Shown here: positions 1 to 8,418 of the stretch, piece by piece
Position numbering within the stretch: the stretch's first letter is position 1
Layout of the letters: every line of letters starts with the position of its first letter
Source of the DNA: Bog-473 sp963787485
GTDB lineage: Bacteria; Actinomycetota; Acidimicrobiia; Acidimicrobiales; RAAP-2
Assembly (NCBI GenBank): GCA_963787485.1
Contig: CAWBDF010000003.1
Coordinates: 620,001-684,000, forward strand
DNA length: 64,000 bases
Direction: 5' to 3'
Position numbers and translations under genes: made by a program
The notes under the pieces: generated by a model
What the model saw: the letters and a program-made list of their open reading frames with translations, nothing else
Database searches by the model: none
Told to the model about the DNA's origin: nothing

Positions 1-273
1 ATGCCAGGACGACGACGTCGAAGAGATCCGTTCGCTCGGCGCCACCCTCGAGCGCTGGCGCACCGAGATCTTGAACCACCACCGCACCGGAGCGTCGAAC
101 GGTCCGACCGAGGGGCTGAACCTGTGCGTGAAGAAGGTCAAGCGTGCCGGACGGGCTTCACCTGCTTCGAGCACTATCGACTGCGGGTCCTTCTTCACGC
201 GGGTGGTGTCACCTGGCCCAGGCGTCCATCCCCGCCGAGGATCAGAATCCGCTCTCCCCACTCAAACGCGTAG
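1..273 (+). pseudogene. ISL3-family transposase, C-terminal remnant (frameshifted, cut by window edge)
   Basis: Reading from base 2 gives the tail of an ISL3-type DDE transposase (…HRTGASNGPTEGLNL…KKVKRAG). The reading then moves to the frame starting at base 1 near 150-155, where GFTCFEHYRLRVLLHAG follows. These two blocks are normally contiguous at the C-terminus of ISL3 transposases, so one base has been gained or two lost. The N-terminal part lies outside the window. It is a non-functional remnant beside a second broken IS (IS110 at 821). The family call rests on the recognisable NGPTEGLNL and FxxYRLRxLLH blocks. Confidence 0.7.
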
Positions 274-820
274 GGCCCCGAATCTTCGACAAGATCGAGT
301 TCCTTGCTTATGGCGTCGGCGTGGTTGAGAAACGCCGAACCTCTGGAGGCGTGATGGAGATGATCGTGGTTCCGAAATCGCCTCCGCCAGCATTACCCGA
401 TGACGGAGCGGTTGTGCCCAGAAACCCCGTTCAGCCGCGTCCGCCTACGGGAGCTTCCATCTCCGAGCGAACTACAAAACCATTCGGATAAGTGTCGTCC
501 TCCCCGGCAATGTACGGGGACATTTAGCTTTGGTTGCGGGCATCCACCGATTTGGCGGAAGCCCTTCGTAGGGTGCGTCGGGTCGGTTCTTCTGGCTTGA
601 CTTTACGGGGGTCGGAGCGGGCGACAGCTCGACTCCACAACGGTGATCGTCGACCAGACGAGCCTCCCGACGCACGTGCATCCCTTTTCTGGAACTCGGC
701 GGCCGAGCATGGATTCGGACCCCTGCTTCTGAATGTCTGGATGGTCACACCCCTGCGGAACGTGCAGCGGTCGACGACGCAGAGCCGACTGATCAAACCG
801 TTGAGCGAAAGGACTACGCG
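274..820. other. Gene-free stretch between two IS remnants
   Basis: I see no protein with family character here on either strand. The last ~280 bases lie directly upstream of a decayed IS110 transposase. In IS110-group elements that interval is the left-end non-coding region, which can carry a bridge (seek) RNA. Short similar blocks around CCCCTGC occur near 720 and 750, but I cannot define element ends or an RNA fold by eye. Confidence 0.4.
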
Positions 821-2229
821 ATGAGTGAAGTGAGGTTGGGCATCGACGTCGCCTGTCGGGCTGACCACCGGGCCAGCCTGGCCGACGAGCGAGGTGAGTT
901 CATCTGGTCGTCATGGAAGTTCCGCACGACGACCGCTGACCTCGAACGGTTGTGGGCGAAGATCCCCGACGGTGTGTCGGTGACCGTCATTCTCGAGCCC
1001 ACCCGCAACGCTTGGGTGCCCTTGTCGGCCTGGCTCCAATCCCGCGGCGCCACGGTGATCTTGGTGCCACCCGAGCAGTCGGCCGACTTGAGGGATTACT
1101 ACAACAAGCACACCAAGACCGACCGCTTGGATTCAAAGGTCCTGGCTCGTCTGCCGCTGCTGCACCCAGAGGGTCTGCGGGGCATCGACAACCTCGGTCC
1201 GGCGCGAATCACTGCGTCGTGCCGTGCGGCACCGCTTCAGCCTGGTCAAGCGGCGCAGCAGCCGCAAGCCTCCGACTCGATGCTCTGGTCGAGCTGCTCG
1301 GTCCGGGGTGGGCCGACTCCCTCGGCTCAGCCACGGCGTCGAAAACCGCCCTGGTCATATTGGAGAAATACGCCGATCCACGGGCTCTCAAGCGCCTCGG
1401 ACGGAGCCGGCTGACCGCGTTGTTGATCCGCTCGAGTTCGGGACTGTGGCGCGAAGACAAGGCCGACGAACTCTTGGCCATGGCGAGCGAGACACTCGAG
1501 CTGTGGTCATGCGGGGGCATCGACTTCAGCGAGTTGGCCCACGACATCGCCTCGGAGGTCCGGGTGCTCCGCCGCCTCGACGACGAGATCGCCGCGGCCG
1601 ACAAGCGGATCGCCGTGCTCTATGACGAGACCGACCCGGAGGGCATCGTCCGCTCAGCCCCGGGCCTCGGGCCCGTCCTCTCGGCGGCCATTTTGGGCAA
1701 CGCAGGCGACTTCAACCGCTTCGCCAACCTCGCCGGCGTGCGCTCGTTCACGGGCTTTGTGCCCAAGATCGACCAGTCCGGACTGGTGGCCGCACACAAG
1801 GGCATCACCAAGGCCGGGGACGCCGGCCTGCGCCAGGCTCTCTACATGGCAGCCGATCACGCTCGCCACATCGACCCGACCCTCGCTCAGCGCTACTACC
1901 GACTCGTCATCGTCGAGGGCAAGCACCACAACTCGGCGCTGTGCTCGGTCTCGGCCGTCCTCATCACCCGGATCGCCGCCTGCTGGCGCAAGGGTGAGCT
2001 CTATCAACTTCGAGATGAAGAGGGCGAAGCCATCACCGAAGCCGAAGGCAAGGCGGCCTGCGCCGACCGCTTCAAGATCGACCCCAAGGTTCGGGCCGCC
2101 CGCCGTCGGAACACCCCGGCAAAAGTCTTCAAGAACAGGGTGGCGGGTCGAGGCAGAAAGGAGTCGGCCCGAAAGGTCGCTCCGGCCACCGACCCGCCAG
2201 GAAAAGACGCTAGCGAAAATGTGGCCTGA
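821..2229 (+). pseudogene. IS110-family transposase, two frameshifts
   Basis: The N-terminal RuvC-like DEDD domain is readable from ATG 821: LGIDVACR with the first Asp, VILEPT with the Glu, and KTDRLDSKVLARL with the Asp pair. Around 1210 the reading jumps frame to HRFSLVKRRSSRK, and again near 1265 to a third frame (RLDALVELLGPGWADSLG) that stays open to the TGA at 2229. The C-terminal half contains the Transposase_20 helix-hairpin-helix region (SAPGLGPVLSAAILGNAGD, then FTGFVPKIDQSG and HKGITKAGDAGLRQALY). Total coding length of ~465 codons fits the family, so the gene is full length but broken twice. IS110 elements usually lack terminal inverted repeats and none were seen. Confidence 0.85.
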
Positions 2230-2320
2230 GGGGCTTGACTGCCGTTAGGAACTCACCCTGGCAACCGGTATCGAATTTGCATCCTTCAACTCTCGCTGAG
2301 AACGGACGATTATCTTCCTA

Positions 2321-2719
2321 GTGGATTTCGCTCTGGTTCCGACAAAGATTCGGCAGACTATTGAAGGCCAGCTCGAGGCGGGAGAACGTTGCGCGCTCTC
2401 CTACGTTGCTTCTCGAACAGTCGATCTCACGGTGGCAAGCGGCAGACTCTGTTTGACCAATCAGAGACTTCTTTTCGTTCCGCTGGGTTTCAACGTCAGG
2501 GGTCGAGCACCGTGGTCCGTCGCAATTGAAGACATCTCTGGAATCGAGATCGCTCCGAGGACCTGGCAGCCCTACAACGGCGGCCTACGCAGCCGACTAT
2601 TGGTTTGCTGCTCAGACGGTGATGAGCAGTTCTTCGTTGTGAACCATGTAGATGCCGTTGCGGGCGAAGTCCATAGCTGGCTCAGCTACCGCCGGAGTGA
2701 CAGGCAAGAGCAACCCTGA
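2321..2719 (+). CDS. Small PH/GRAM-like domain protein
   Basis: A 132-residue cytoplasmic protein starting at GTG 2321. The core motif GRLCLTNQRLLFVPLGF, followed by an IEDISGIEI strand, is the pattern of GRAM/bacterial PH-like domains (residues ~40-110): a strand with an LTNxRLLF turn, then a strand ending in hydrophobics. There is no signal peptide or membrane segment. Bacterial PH-like domains are linked to membrane or protein binding, but nothing here shows a partner. It stands alone between the IS110 remnant and a convergent NTF2-like gene. Another small PH-like protein is encoded at 3309-3671, so the two may be distant relatives. Confidence 0.6.
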   Translation: MDFALVPTKIRQTIEGQLEAGERCALSYVASRTVDLTVASGRLCLTNQRLLFVPLGFNVRGRAPWSVAIEDISGIEIAPRTWQPYNGGLRSRLLVCCSDGDEQFFVVNHVDAVAGEVHSWLSYRRSDRQEQP

Positions 2720-2739
2720 CCCGGCGGACGGGGGCAGTC

Positions 2740-3171
2740 TCAGAAGTTGCGGCTCCGCCGCTGGCGCTGTCGGGCGCCCATGACGTCTTGCAGCTGCGCC
2801 GTGTCCACGAACTGCTGGAACCTCGTCACTTTGCCGTCACGAAGCTTGAAGACGTGGCAGACCTGTGCGTCCAAAGTCTTGCCAGTGGCCTTGAAGGTAC
2901 CCGTGTATCGCCCTTCGACGACGACCGTGTCGCCTGCATCGTAGAAGTCTTTCGGACGAATGACGAAGGTGCCGTCAAAGTCTGCTCCGATCTTCACGAA
3001 CAGGTTCTGCACGATGGCGTCTAGTCCCCTCCAAGCCTTGCCGCTCGGCTGGTACGGATTACCTTCTGCCTCGCTCCACTCGATGTCCGGGTCCATCATG
3101 CCCAGGAGGGTGGGAATGTCACCTCGACTGAAGCAGTCGTACGCATCTCGAATCAGCTGGACGTTGCCCAT
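2740..3171 (-). CDS. NTF2-like (SnoaL-type) protein
   Basis: A 143-residue protein of the SnoaL/ketosteroid-isomerase-like cone fold: N-terminal helix LIRDAYDCFSRGDIPTLLGMMDPDIEW, then AWRGLDAIVQNLF, then beta strands ending in VCHVFKLRDGKVTRFQQFVDTAQL. The start is taken at the internal ATG 3171 because GAGGAGG lies 8 nt before it; the frame also opens at 3198, but that part contains the Shine-Dalgarno sequence. The family includes isomerases, cyclases and proteins without known activity, so the substrate cannot be named. Last residues are Arg-rich (RQRQRRSRNF). Confidence 0.75.
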   Translation of the reverse strand: MGNVQLIRDAYDCFSRGDIPTLLGMMDPDIEWSEAEGNPYQPSGKAWRGLDAIVQNLFVKIGADFDGTFVIRPKDFYDAGDTVVVEGRYTGTFKATGKTLDAQVCHVFKLRDGKVTRFQQFVDTAQLQDVMGARQRQRRSRNF

Positions 3172-3308
3172 TTCTTCGACCTCCTCTGGCTTTTCCAACG
3201 GGAAGCGTAGAGGGGTTGGTCACTCTTTGCTCTCGGGGTTTTCTGCGTACCGCAGTGTGCCGAAGTACCCCCTGTCCGGTAGGGGGCAGTCTGGACCCGA
3301 TCCTGTAG

Positions 3309-3671
3309 TTACCGCTGCCTCGCAGCCTCGACGACAGCATTTCCTACTTGGAAGGCGAGTTCTTGATCTGTCCAAAACGAGATGCTCTCTCCGTCCCTGT
3401 AATGGAGGACGAGCATCGTCTTGCCATTTCTTTGCTCCTTGACCTCAGCACTCTCGTATGCATTCAGCGGCATATCAAGGATGGCTCCGAGGCGATCCGT
3501 AGCAAATTGAATGTGGCCGGTGGTGAGGACGAGCCATCCTTGGCCATCGTCCCGAGACTCGGCATATGGGTTCTCCCGCCACAATCCCGGGGCCTCTCGG
3601 ATAATCGCCTCATCGGAATCGTCAGTGGAGCTAACCGCCAAGCTCAGAGGTAAAGGTATTCCATCGTCCAT
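3309..3671 (-). CDS. Hypothetical protein with PH-like strand pattern
   Basis: About 120 residues beginning MDDGIPLPLSLAV at ATG 3671, chosen because GGGAG lies 5 nt upstream; the frame stays open to 3749. The middle segment GWLVLTTGHIQFATDRLGAILDMPL resembles the first strands of GRAM/PH-like domains, followed by a strand with LHYRDGESISFWTD and a C-terminal helix (ELAFQVGNAVVEAARQR). I do not recognise a named family. It has no signal peptide or membrane segment. It lies downstream of, and on the opposite strand to, the SDR fragment and NTF2-like gene at 3832-4431. Confidence 0.5.
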   Translation of the reverse strand: MDDGIPLPLSLAVSSTDDSDEAIIREAPGLWRENPYAESRDDGQGWLVLTTGHIQFATDRLGAILDMPLNAYESAEVKEQRNGKTMLVLHYRDGESISFWTDQELAFQVGNAVVEAARQR

Positions 3672-3831
3672 CGAGACTCCCGGCGTGATGATCCCCTTGC
3701 AACGGTAGCTGTTGGCCGACTGCGGAATCCGAGAAGCGGTCAGATGCACCCTGGTCCGATGCGTACGGGGTCATTCTACTTCGTGAGAATCCCCGATCGA
3801 TAGGTGGAACTTCAGATCACCCCAACGGACC

Positions 3832-4002
3832 GTCAGCGCCGATACACCACGAGGATTCGGCATGCACTGGGCAGCCCGTCCGCAGCGATCTGGGCGCGCC
3901 ACTGACATCGCCGCTATGGTCACGTTCCTCATGAGCGACGAAAGCGAATGGGTCCAAAGCGAGAGCATCGGTGTCGATGGCGGCACCCTTATGCGTCCGT
4001 AG
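3832..4002 (+). pseudogene. SDR oxidoreductase, C-terminal fragment
   Basis: The frame ending at TAG 4000-4002 reads DTPRGFG, then GRATDIAAMVTFLMSDESEW, then SIGVDGGTLMRP. This is the classic end of a short-chain dehydrogenase (DTP after the active site, RxxDIAxxVxFLxSDES, xxVDGG). An in-frame stop at 3784 and the lack of any Rossmann N-terminus show that only the 3' end survives. The next gene's ATG (4006) is 3 bp after this stop, so the NTF2-like gene was probably once translationally coupled to the SDR. Confidence 0.7.
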
Positions 4003-4005
4003 ACC

Positions 4006-4431
4006 ATGGCACAGACGAGTTCTCAACGGAACAAGGCCTTGGTCCTTGAGTTCTGGCATGCGGCGTTCGACGACCGGGCGCGGTTTTTCACCGACGACAT
4101 CGTGTGGCACCTGCCGCCCTCGGTCAGGCACCCGGGGATCGAACCGGACGTGTACGGCGATGACGTTCGGGCCCTCTTCGAAATGGGTTTCGAGATCTAT
4201 GAACCTGAGATGACGTGGGAGATCGGGCACGTAATCGCAGAGGACGACATGGTCGCACTGCACTGCACAATGCACGGACGCACAAAGTATGGCAAGACCT
4301 ACGACGGGCCATACCACATGCTCTTTCGGTTCGACGGCGACAAAATCGCAGAGGGCTGGGAATTTCTCGACACCGCTTACGCGTGGGAACGGAACGGCCT
4401 AATCCCTGCCGCCGACAGCGACGGCCCGTAG
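4006..4431 (+). CDS. NTF2-like (SnoaL-type) protein
   Basis: 141 residues with a typical SnoaL-like layout: helix RNKALVLEFWHAAFDDRARFFTDDIVWHLPPSV, then VYGDDVRALFEMGFEIYEPEMTWEIGHVIAEDDMVALHCTMHGRTKYGKTY, then YHMLFRFDGDKIAEGWEFLDTAYAW. Such proteins share the ketosteroid-isomerase fold and often sit in catabolic or polyketide clusters. The ATG lies 3 bp after the stop of a decayed SDR, pointing to a lost SDR-NTF2 operon. An intact IS630 lies downstream. Confidence 0.75.
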   Translation: MAQTSSQRNKALVLEFWHAAFDDRARFFTDDIVWHLPPSVRHPGIEPDVYGDDVRALFEMGFEIYEPEMTWEIGHVIAEDDMVALHCTMHGRTKYGKTYDGPYHMLFRFDGDKIAEGWEFLDTAYAWERNGLIPAADSDGP

Positions 4432-4681
4432 CGCACTGGAGGCGGTGTCGCCTACTTATTGGGCGTATTCGATTGTAAGGGGCCGCGCTGATAGCTGACC
4501 TCGTCAGGTTGCCACAATGGCGAAGGCACAACCCCTGCCTCCGATGTGCCGGACTGGGGAACCCCAATGGCGCATGCCGGGATGGGGTCGTGACGGAGTG
4601 GCGGTGGCGGGGCGCGTGTTTCGAACCTGGGCGGGCGGAGTGGTGAGTGGTGCGTTTCGCGACCCAATATCTCCTATCCCG

Positions 4682-5773
4682 CTAGTGTGTCGCCTCAGAG
4701 ATTCGTGAGCAATATCGTGCGAGGGACGCCAGGATCTCATCGGCCGTCTTGACCCAGATGTAGGGACGTGGGTTCTCGTTCCAGGTCGTGATCCAACTCT
4801 TGATGTCACGCTTGAGATGGGCCACCGAGTGATGCGCACCTCGTTTGATCTTCTTGGTAGTCAACTCTGCAAACCAACGTTCGACGAGGTTGAGCCAACT
4901 CGAACCGGTCGGCGTGAAGTGCAGGTGGAATCGCGGGTGGAGAAGCAGCCATCGCTTGATGGCCGGCGTCTGATGGGTGGCGTAGTTGTCCAAGATGAGG
5001 TGGACGTCGAGCTCTGCGGGCACTTCGGCGTTGATCCGCTCCAAGAACTTCTTGAACTCGATGCCCCGATGCCGTTGGTGCAATGAGGAGATGACCTTTC
5101 CGTTCAGCGTATCGAGCGCGGCGAAGAGTGACGTGGTGCCGTGGCGCACGTAGTCATGGCTCCGGCGCTCAGGGACCCCGGGCAACATGGGAAGAACGGG
5201 CTGGAATCGGTTGAGCGCTTGAATCTGGGACTTCTCATCGACGGCGAGGACCACGGCCCGCTCGGGCGGGTCCAGATAGAGGCCGACCACGTCTTTGACC
5301 TTCTCGACGAACAAGGGGTCGGTGGAGAGCTTGAAGGACTCGGCTCGGTGGGGCTGGAGCCCAAAGGCGGCCCAGATGCGCCCGACGCTGGCCGGCGAGA
5401 TCCCCGTTGCCTTGGCCATGGATCGGGTCGACCAGTGGGTGGCGTCGTCGGGCATCTCCTCGAGGGTCTTGACGATCACCGTTTCGACTGCATCGTCGCT
5501 GATGCTGCGGGGCACGCCCGGCCGTGGGTCATCGCTCAACCCGTCGAGCCGTTCAGCGACGAACCGAGAGCGCCACTTGCCCACCGTGGCCGGGCTCACC
5601 CCGAGAATGGCCGCCACTTCGAGATTCGACACCCCAGAAGCGCACAACAGAACGATCCGACAGCGCAACGCCAAACGTTGCGCGCTCTTGGGTCGACGGG
5701 CCCATGGCGCGAGGGTCTCGCGCTCTTCCTCGCTCAACACGAGCTCTGCCTTCGGCCGGCCACGCTCTGCCAT
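4682..5773 (-). CDS. IS630-family transposase
   Basis: 363 residues from ATG 5773 (GGGAGG lies 5 nt upstream; the frame also opens at 5806). The N-terminal helix-turn-helix has the form RCRIVLLCASGVSNLEVAAILGVSPATVGKWR. It is followed by a linker and the DDE superfamily catalytic core with three blocks: VLAVDEKSQIQ (first Asp), HLILDNYATH (second Asp) and SSWLNLVERWF (Glu). The length is normal for IS630. The TAG stop (4682-4684) uses the duplicated TA of the target plus the flanking base, so the reading frame ends on host DNA. A decayed relative is present at 56071-56269. Confidence 0.93.
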   Translation of the reverse strand: MAERGRPKAELVLSEEERETLAPWARRPKSAQRLALRCRIVLLCASGVSNLEVAAILGVSPATVGKWRSRFVAERLDGLSDDPRPGVPRSISDDAVETVIVKTLEEMPDDATHWSTRSMAKATGISPASVGRIWAAFGLQPHRAESFKLSTDPLFVEKVKDVVGLYLDPPERAVVLAVDEKSQIQALNRFQPVLPMLPGVPERRSHDYVRHGTTSLFAALDTLNGKVISSLHQRHRGIEFKKFLERINAEVPAELDVHLILDNYATHQTPAIKRWLLLHPRFHLHFTPTGSSWLNLVERWFAELTTKKIKRGAHHSVAHLKRDIKSWITTWNENPRPYIWVKTADEILASLARYCSRISEATH

Positions 5774-5863
5774 CACTGCCTCCCATCGTCGCTGATGGAA
5801 GGTCACAACGCGAGGAAGGCGAGGAAAATTCCGATATCTCTAAGAATCTCTGAGGCAGCACAC
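4685..5863. mobile_element. IS630-family insertion sequence, apparently intact
   Basis: About 1.18 kb bounded by imperfect terminal inverted repeats of ~23 bp: the left end reads GTGTGTCGCCTCAGAGATTC and the reverse complement of the right end reads GTGTGCTGCCTCAGAGATTC. Both ends abut TA (4683-4684 and 5864-5865), the target duplication expected for IS630. Joining the flanks restores a CTAG target. It carries one uninterrupted transposase gene on the minus strand, so this is the only IS in the window that looks complete. Confidence 0.9.
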
Positions 5864-6093
5864 TAGGCGGCCTCGCGAGAAAGCAAGGGAAAACACGCGA
5901 GCCGGCACCGGAACCGCCGCGCACGCACCGCACCGGAGCCGCAGGCGCCCACCCGAAACCCCGGACAGGCGCACCAGGGCGGGGTTAGACGAGCGGTTCC
6001 GCGCAGGTCCATCGGGCTCCTCCGTGGAGAGGGCGGGTCGCACCCCCGATGTTTGAGAAGCCCGTCGCGACAGAACGTGGATGGGTCCTCCAG

Positions 6094-6579
6094 CTACTGG
6101 AGTGCCAGCAAGTCGGAACCAACCCACTGCTCGGGGATGATGTGGAACAGTCGGCGGTTCGGCGTATAGGCGCGCTCCATCCACTCCTCCGGGGTGAAGC
6201 GACCCGCCTTCACCAGCGACGCCTTGGTCGACATGTACTCGAACCACCTCCTGATGACGTCGTGGTCTTCGACGACTTCGGCCCTGCCGATTATCGTCAC
6301 CGAACCGACGCCTGGGACGTCGAACACGACGGAGCACCGGGGGTCCGCCTCGATTGCCGGGATCGCAAGACGAAGGACATTGGTGACCGTATAGATCTCT
6401 CCGTCGACGGCCGCGCCGCCCACCACGAAGCCAACGGGCCGCCCATCTTTGGTGTGACGTACGAACACGCACGTGTGAGCCTCGTCGATAATGTTGAGCA
6501 TCTGCTCGCGTGTCATCTTGAGCTGCTGGTTCTTCTTCCGGGAGTCCCATCCCTGCACCTTTGCAGCCTCGGTTGCCAT
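6094..6579 (-). CDS. Pyridoxamine 5'-phosphate oxidase-fold (FMN/F420-binding split barrel) protein
   Basis: 161 residues from ATG 6579 (MATEAAKVQG); an upstream ATG at 6627 is possible. The fold is readable as HTCVFVRHTKDGRPVGFVVGGAAVDGEIYTVT, LAIPAIEADPRCSVVFDVPGVGSVTIIGRAEVVED and a C-terminal RRLFHIIPEQW. This is the split-barrel pattern of PPOX-like flavin or F420-dependent reductases. Actinobacteria carry many such paralogs with F420-linked reductase or biliverdin-binding roles, and which applies here cannot be told. The gene stands alone between IS630 and a gene-free stretch. Confidence 0.75.
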   Translation of the reverse strand: MATEAAKVQGWDSRKKNQQLKMTREQMLNIIDEAHTCVFVRHTKDGRPVGFVVGGAAVDGEIYTVTNVLRLAIPAIEADPRCSVVFDVPGVGSVTIIGRAEVVEDHDVIRRWFEYMSTKASLVKAGRFTPEEWMERAYTPNRRLFHIIPEQWVGSDLLALQ

Positions 6580-6627
6580 GCTCGCCTCTCCACTGGTCGT
6601 GCTGATGCGGGCACGGAGCTCCCGCAT

Positions 6628-7230
6628 TCGTCACCTCTGACGTTACAGCGGTCCCCGCTCGCGGGAGTTCGCCAGCCGTGCTTCCTCTCTGAAGGCTCCG
6701 AGGCCAACGCCGGAAGCACACTGCGGAAGCTTCTCGACCTGCGGTCTCTGCATAGATCTACTACGAGGTAGCCACGCAAAGAGCTAGTCGATGGCCAGGA
6801 ACGGAGAGCTTCAAGGGCACCGGCATCTGATTTCGATCGCCCGCCCTTGTCGACAGCCACCTCGATCGAGACTGTCGGTTAGCGGTGTAACTGGCGCTGG
6901 CGATTGTCATTTGATCTTGCGGGAAGAACCGCCCGGTCTGCCGAGGCTTGATACGACATCCGACAAGGATGCCAGGGGTAGCCCCGAAGTGCCTGCAGTA
7001 GGTAGGGGATAGTGCCCGGCAGCCCCCTGCGGCGTTTCGGTTCTCGTGGCCCCTCTCAAAGCCCCTCGCCCCTCTCCGCCCCGCGCCCCGGTTCTCGGGT
7101 GGGCGGCGGCGTTGCGGCCTCGCCGGCGCTCCGCCCCGGTCGGTCGCCGCCGGTCGGTCGGTCGGGGGTCTGCGTGGCGGTTTCCCGTCGCCTCGCGCCC
7201 CGGCCCTTGCTTTCTCACCAGGGAGTTCGT
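6628..7230. other. Gene-free GC-rich stretch before tRNA-Gly
   Basis: No frame has recognisable protein character on either strand. From ~7020 to ~7200 the sequence is very G+C-rich, with short tandem CGGT runs near 7140-7170 (CGGTCGGTCGCCGCCGGTCG). It may be transcribed as the 3' trailer of the minus-strand tRNA-Gly, but I see no clear terminator hairpin followed by T residues. Confidence 0.4.
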
Positions 7231-7305
7231 TGGAGCGGAAGACGGGATTCGAACCCGCGACCCTCACCTTGGCAAGGTGATGCGCTACCGCTGCGCCACT
7301 TCCGC
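7231..7305 (-). tRNA. tRNA-Gly (anticodon GCC), CCA encoded
   Basis: The minus strand folds as a normal cloverleaf: acceptor GCGGAAG pairs with CTTCCGC, the D arm contains GCGCAGCGGTAGCGC, the anticodon loop TTGCCAA gives GCC, and the T arm is GGGTTCGAATCCC. The discriminator is T at 7234, and CCA is encoded at 7233-7231. Confidence 0.97.
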
Positions 7306-7380
7306 GTGAGCAATGGACTTTACCGCACCGATCGCCGGTGCGAAGGACAAGCCGTTCCGCCCGGTCGTTAGATTCGAGGT

Positions 7381-8159
7381 GTGCGCCAAGACGAGAACAC
7401 GGCCGTCCTCAGCAGCTCCTTCGGTGCCGTGGCCGAGGAGTACGACCGCCTCCGGGCCGGACCGCCCCCGGAGGCCCTCGACTGGCTCGTTCCCGTGGGA
7501 ACCCATGACGTCCTCGAGATCGGAGCCGGAACCGGAACGTTGACCCGACTGCTGGTCGATCGCGGCGCGACTGTGACGGCCGTGGAGCCCGACGATCGGA
7601 TGCGCTCCGTTCTCGCTGGTCGGGTTGCAGGGGCAACGGTCGTGGGGGACGCGCCGAGGAACTTCGGGTTCCTCCGTCGTCGATAGACGTGGTCGTCGCG
7701 CAGTCGGCTTGGCACTGGGTCGACGAGGAGCGGGCCGTTCCCGAAGTGGCCCGGGTTCTGCGGCCCGGAGGACGGCTCGCCTTGGTCTGGACCGGGGCCG
7801 ATCGTTCCGTCGATTGGGTACGAGTGTTGTGGGCGGGTGGACTGGAGCGCAACGAGGACACCCACATCGACGTCGATTCTCATCACGGGCGGCGCCATCT
7901 CGTCACCGTCGACGCGGGCGGCGACAGTCCATTCACCGAACCCGAGACCGCACTGTTCCGGTGGAGCCGGACGATGAGAAAGTCAGATCTCGTCGCCCTG
8001 GCTGCGACCTACAGCACCGTCATCACCATGGGGGACGCCCAGCGGCGACGGCATCTTGACGGCATGGCACGCTATCTCGAGGCACACGAAGGTCACGGTG
8101 ACCGCGAACAGGTCATCGTCCCGATGCGCTCGTTTTGCTGGAGGGCGTCCCTGCGGTGA
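7381..8159 (+). pseudogene. Class I SAM-dependent methyltransferase, one frameshift
   Basis: From GTG 7381 the first frame carries FGAVAEEYDRLR and the SAM-binding motif I VLEIGAGTGTLTRLLVDRGATVTAVEPD, then runs out at a TAG (7684-7686). The frame with GCC at 7653 continues the fold as AEELRVPPSSIDVVVAQSAWHWVD, followed by VPEVARVLRPGGRLALVW, the expected motifs after motif I. One base is missing near 7650. The combined product would be ~258 residues, normal for the YcgJ/UbiE-like group. Substrate unknown. If the indel is a sequencing error the gene is functional. Confidence 0.8.
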
Positions 8160-8238
8160 CCCGGCGCTCCGGCGCCGCGTCGGAGGATGGGACCAAGGAC
8201 CCTGATCAATCGCCGGTGCCTCCCGTACCGTAACCCCC

Positions 8239-8418
8239 ATGCTCTTCGTGACCGCGCTGCTCGGCGCCTTGGTCAACCTGAACGGAAGCGGGTCCTACGT
8301 CCACTGGGGCTTCATACAGATCTCCGTCGCCAACCTGGTCGTCATCCTCGTGATGGTCGTCGTGTTCGTCCTGGCGCTCCTCCTCCCCTTCCCCAGGCGG
8401 AAGGGGGATGATCGCTGA
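8239..8418 (+). CDS. 59-residue single-pass membrane protein of the cytochrome b operon
   Basis: Reads MLFVTALLGALVNLNGSGSY, then a second hydrophobic segment (residues ~28-50: VANLVVILVMVVVFVLALLL) and the basic tail PFPRRKGDDR. The first ~13 residues may be a further hydrophobic segment or signal anchor. Its TGA (8416-8418) shares a base with the ATG (8418) of the cytochrome b gene, so the two are translationally coupled. I do not know a named family; the position suggests a small subunit or assembly factor of the cytochrome b complex. It is too short to stand out without this context. Confidence 0.7.
   Translation: MLFVTALLGALVNLNGSGSYVHWGFIQISVANLVVILVMVVVFVLALLLPFPRRKGDDR

Noticed and set aside
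4432..4681. Possible further IS end left of IS630 (GGGGAACCCC and similar short inverted blocks).
   Set aside because: No element boundary or transposase fragment can be read.
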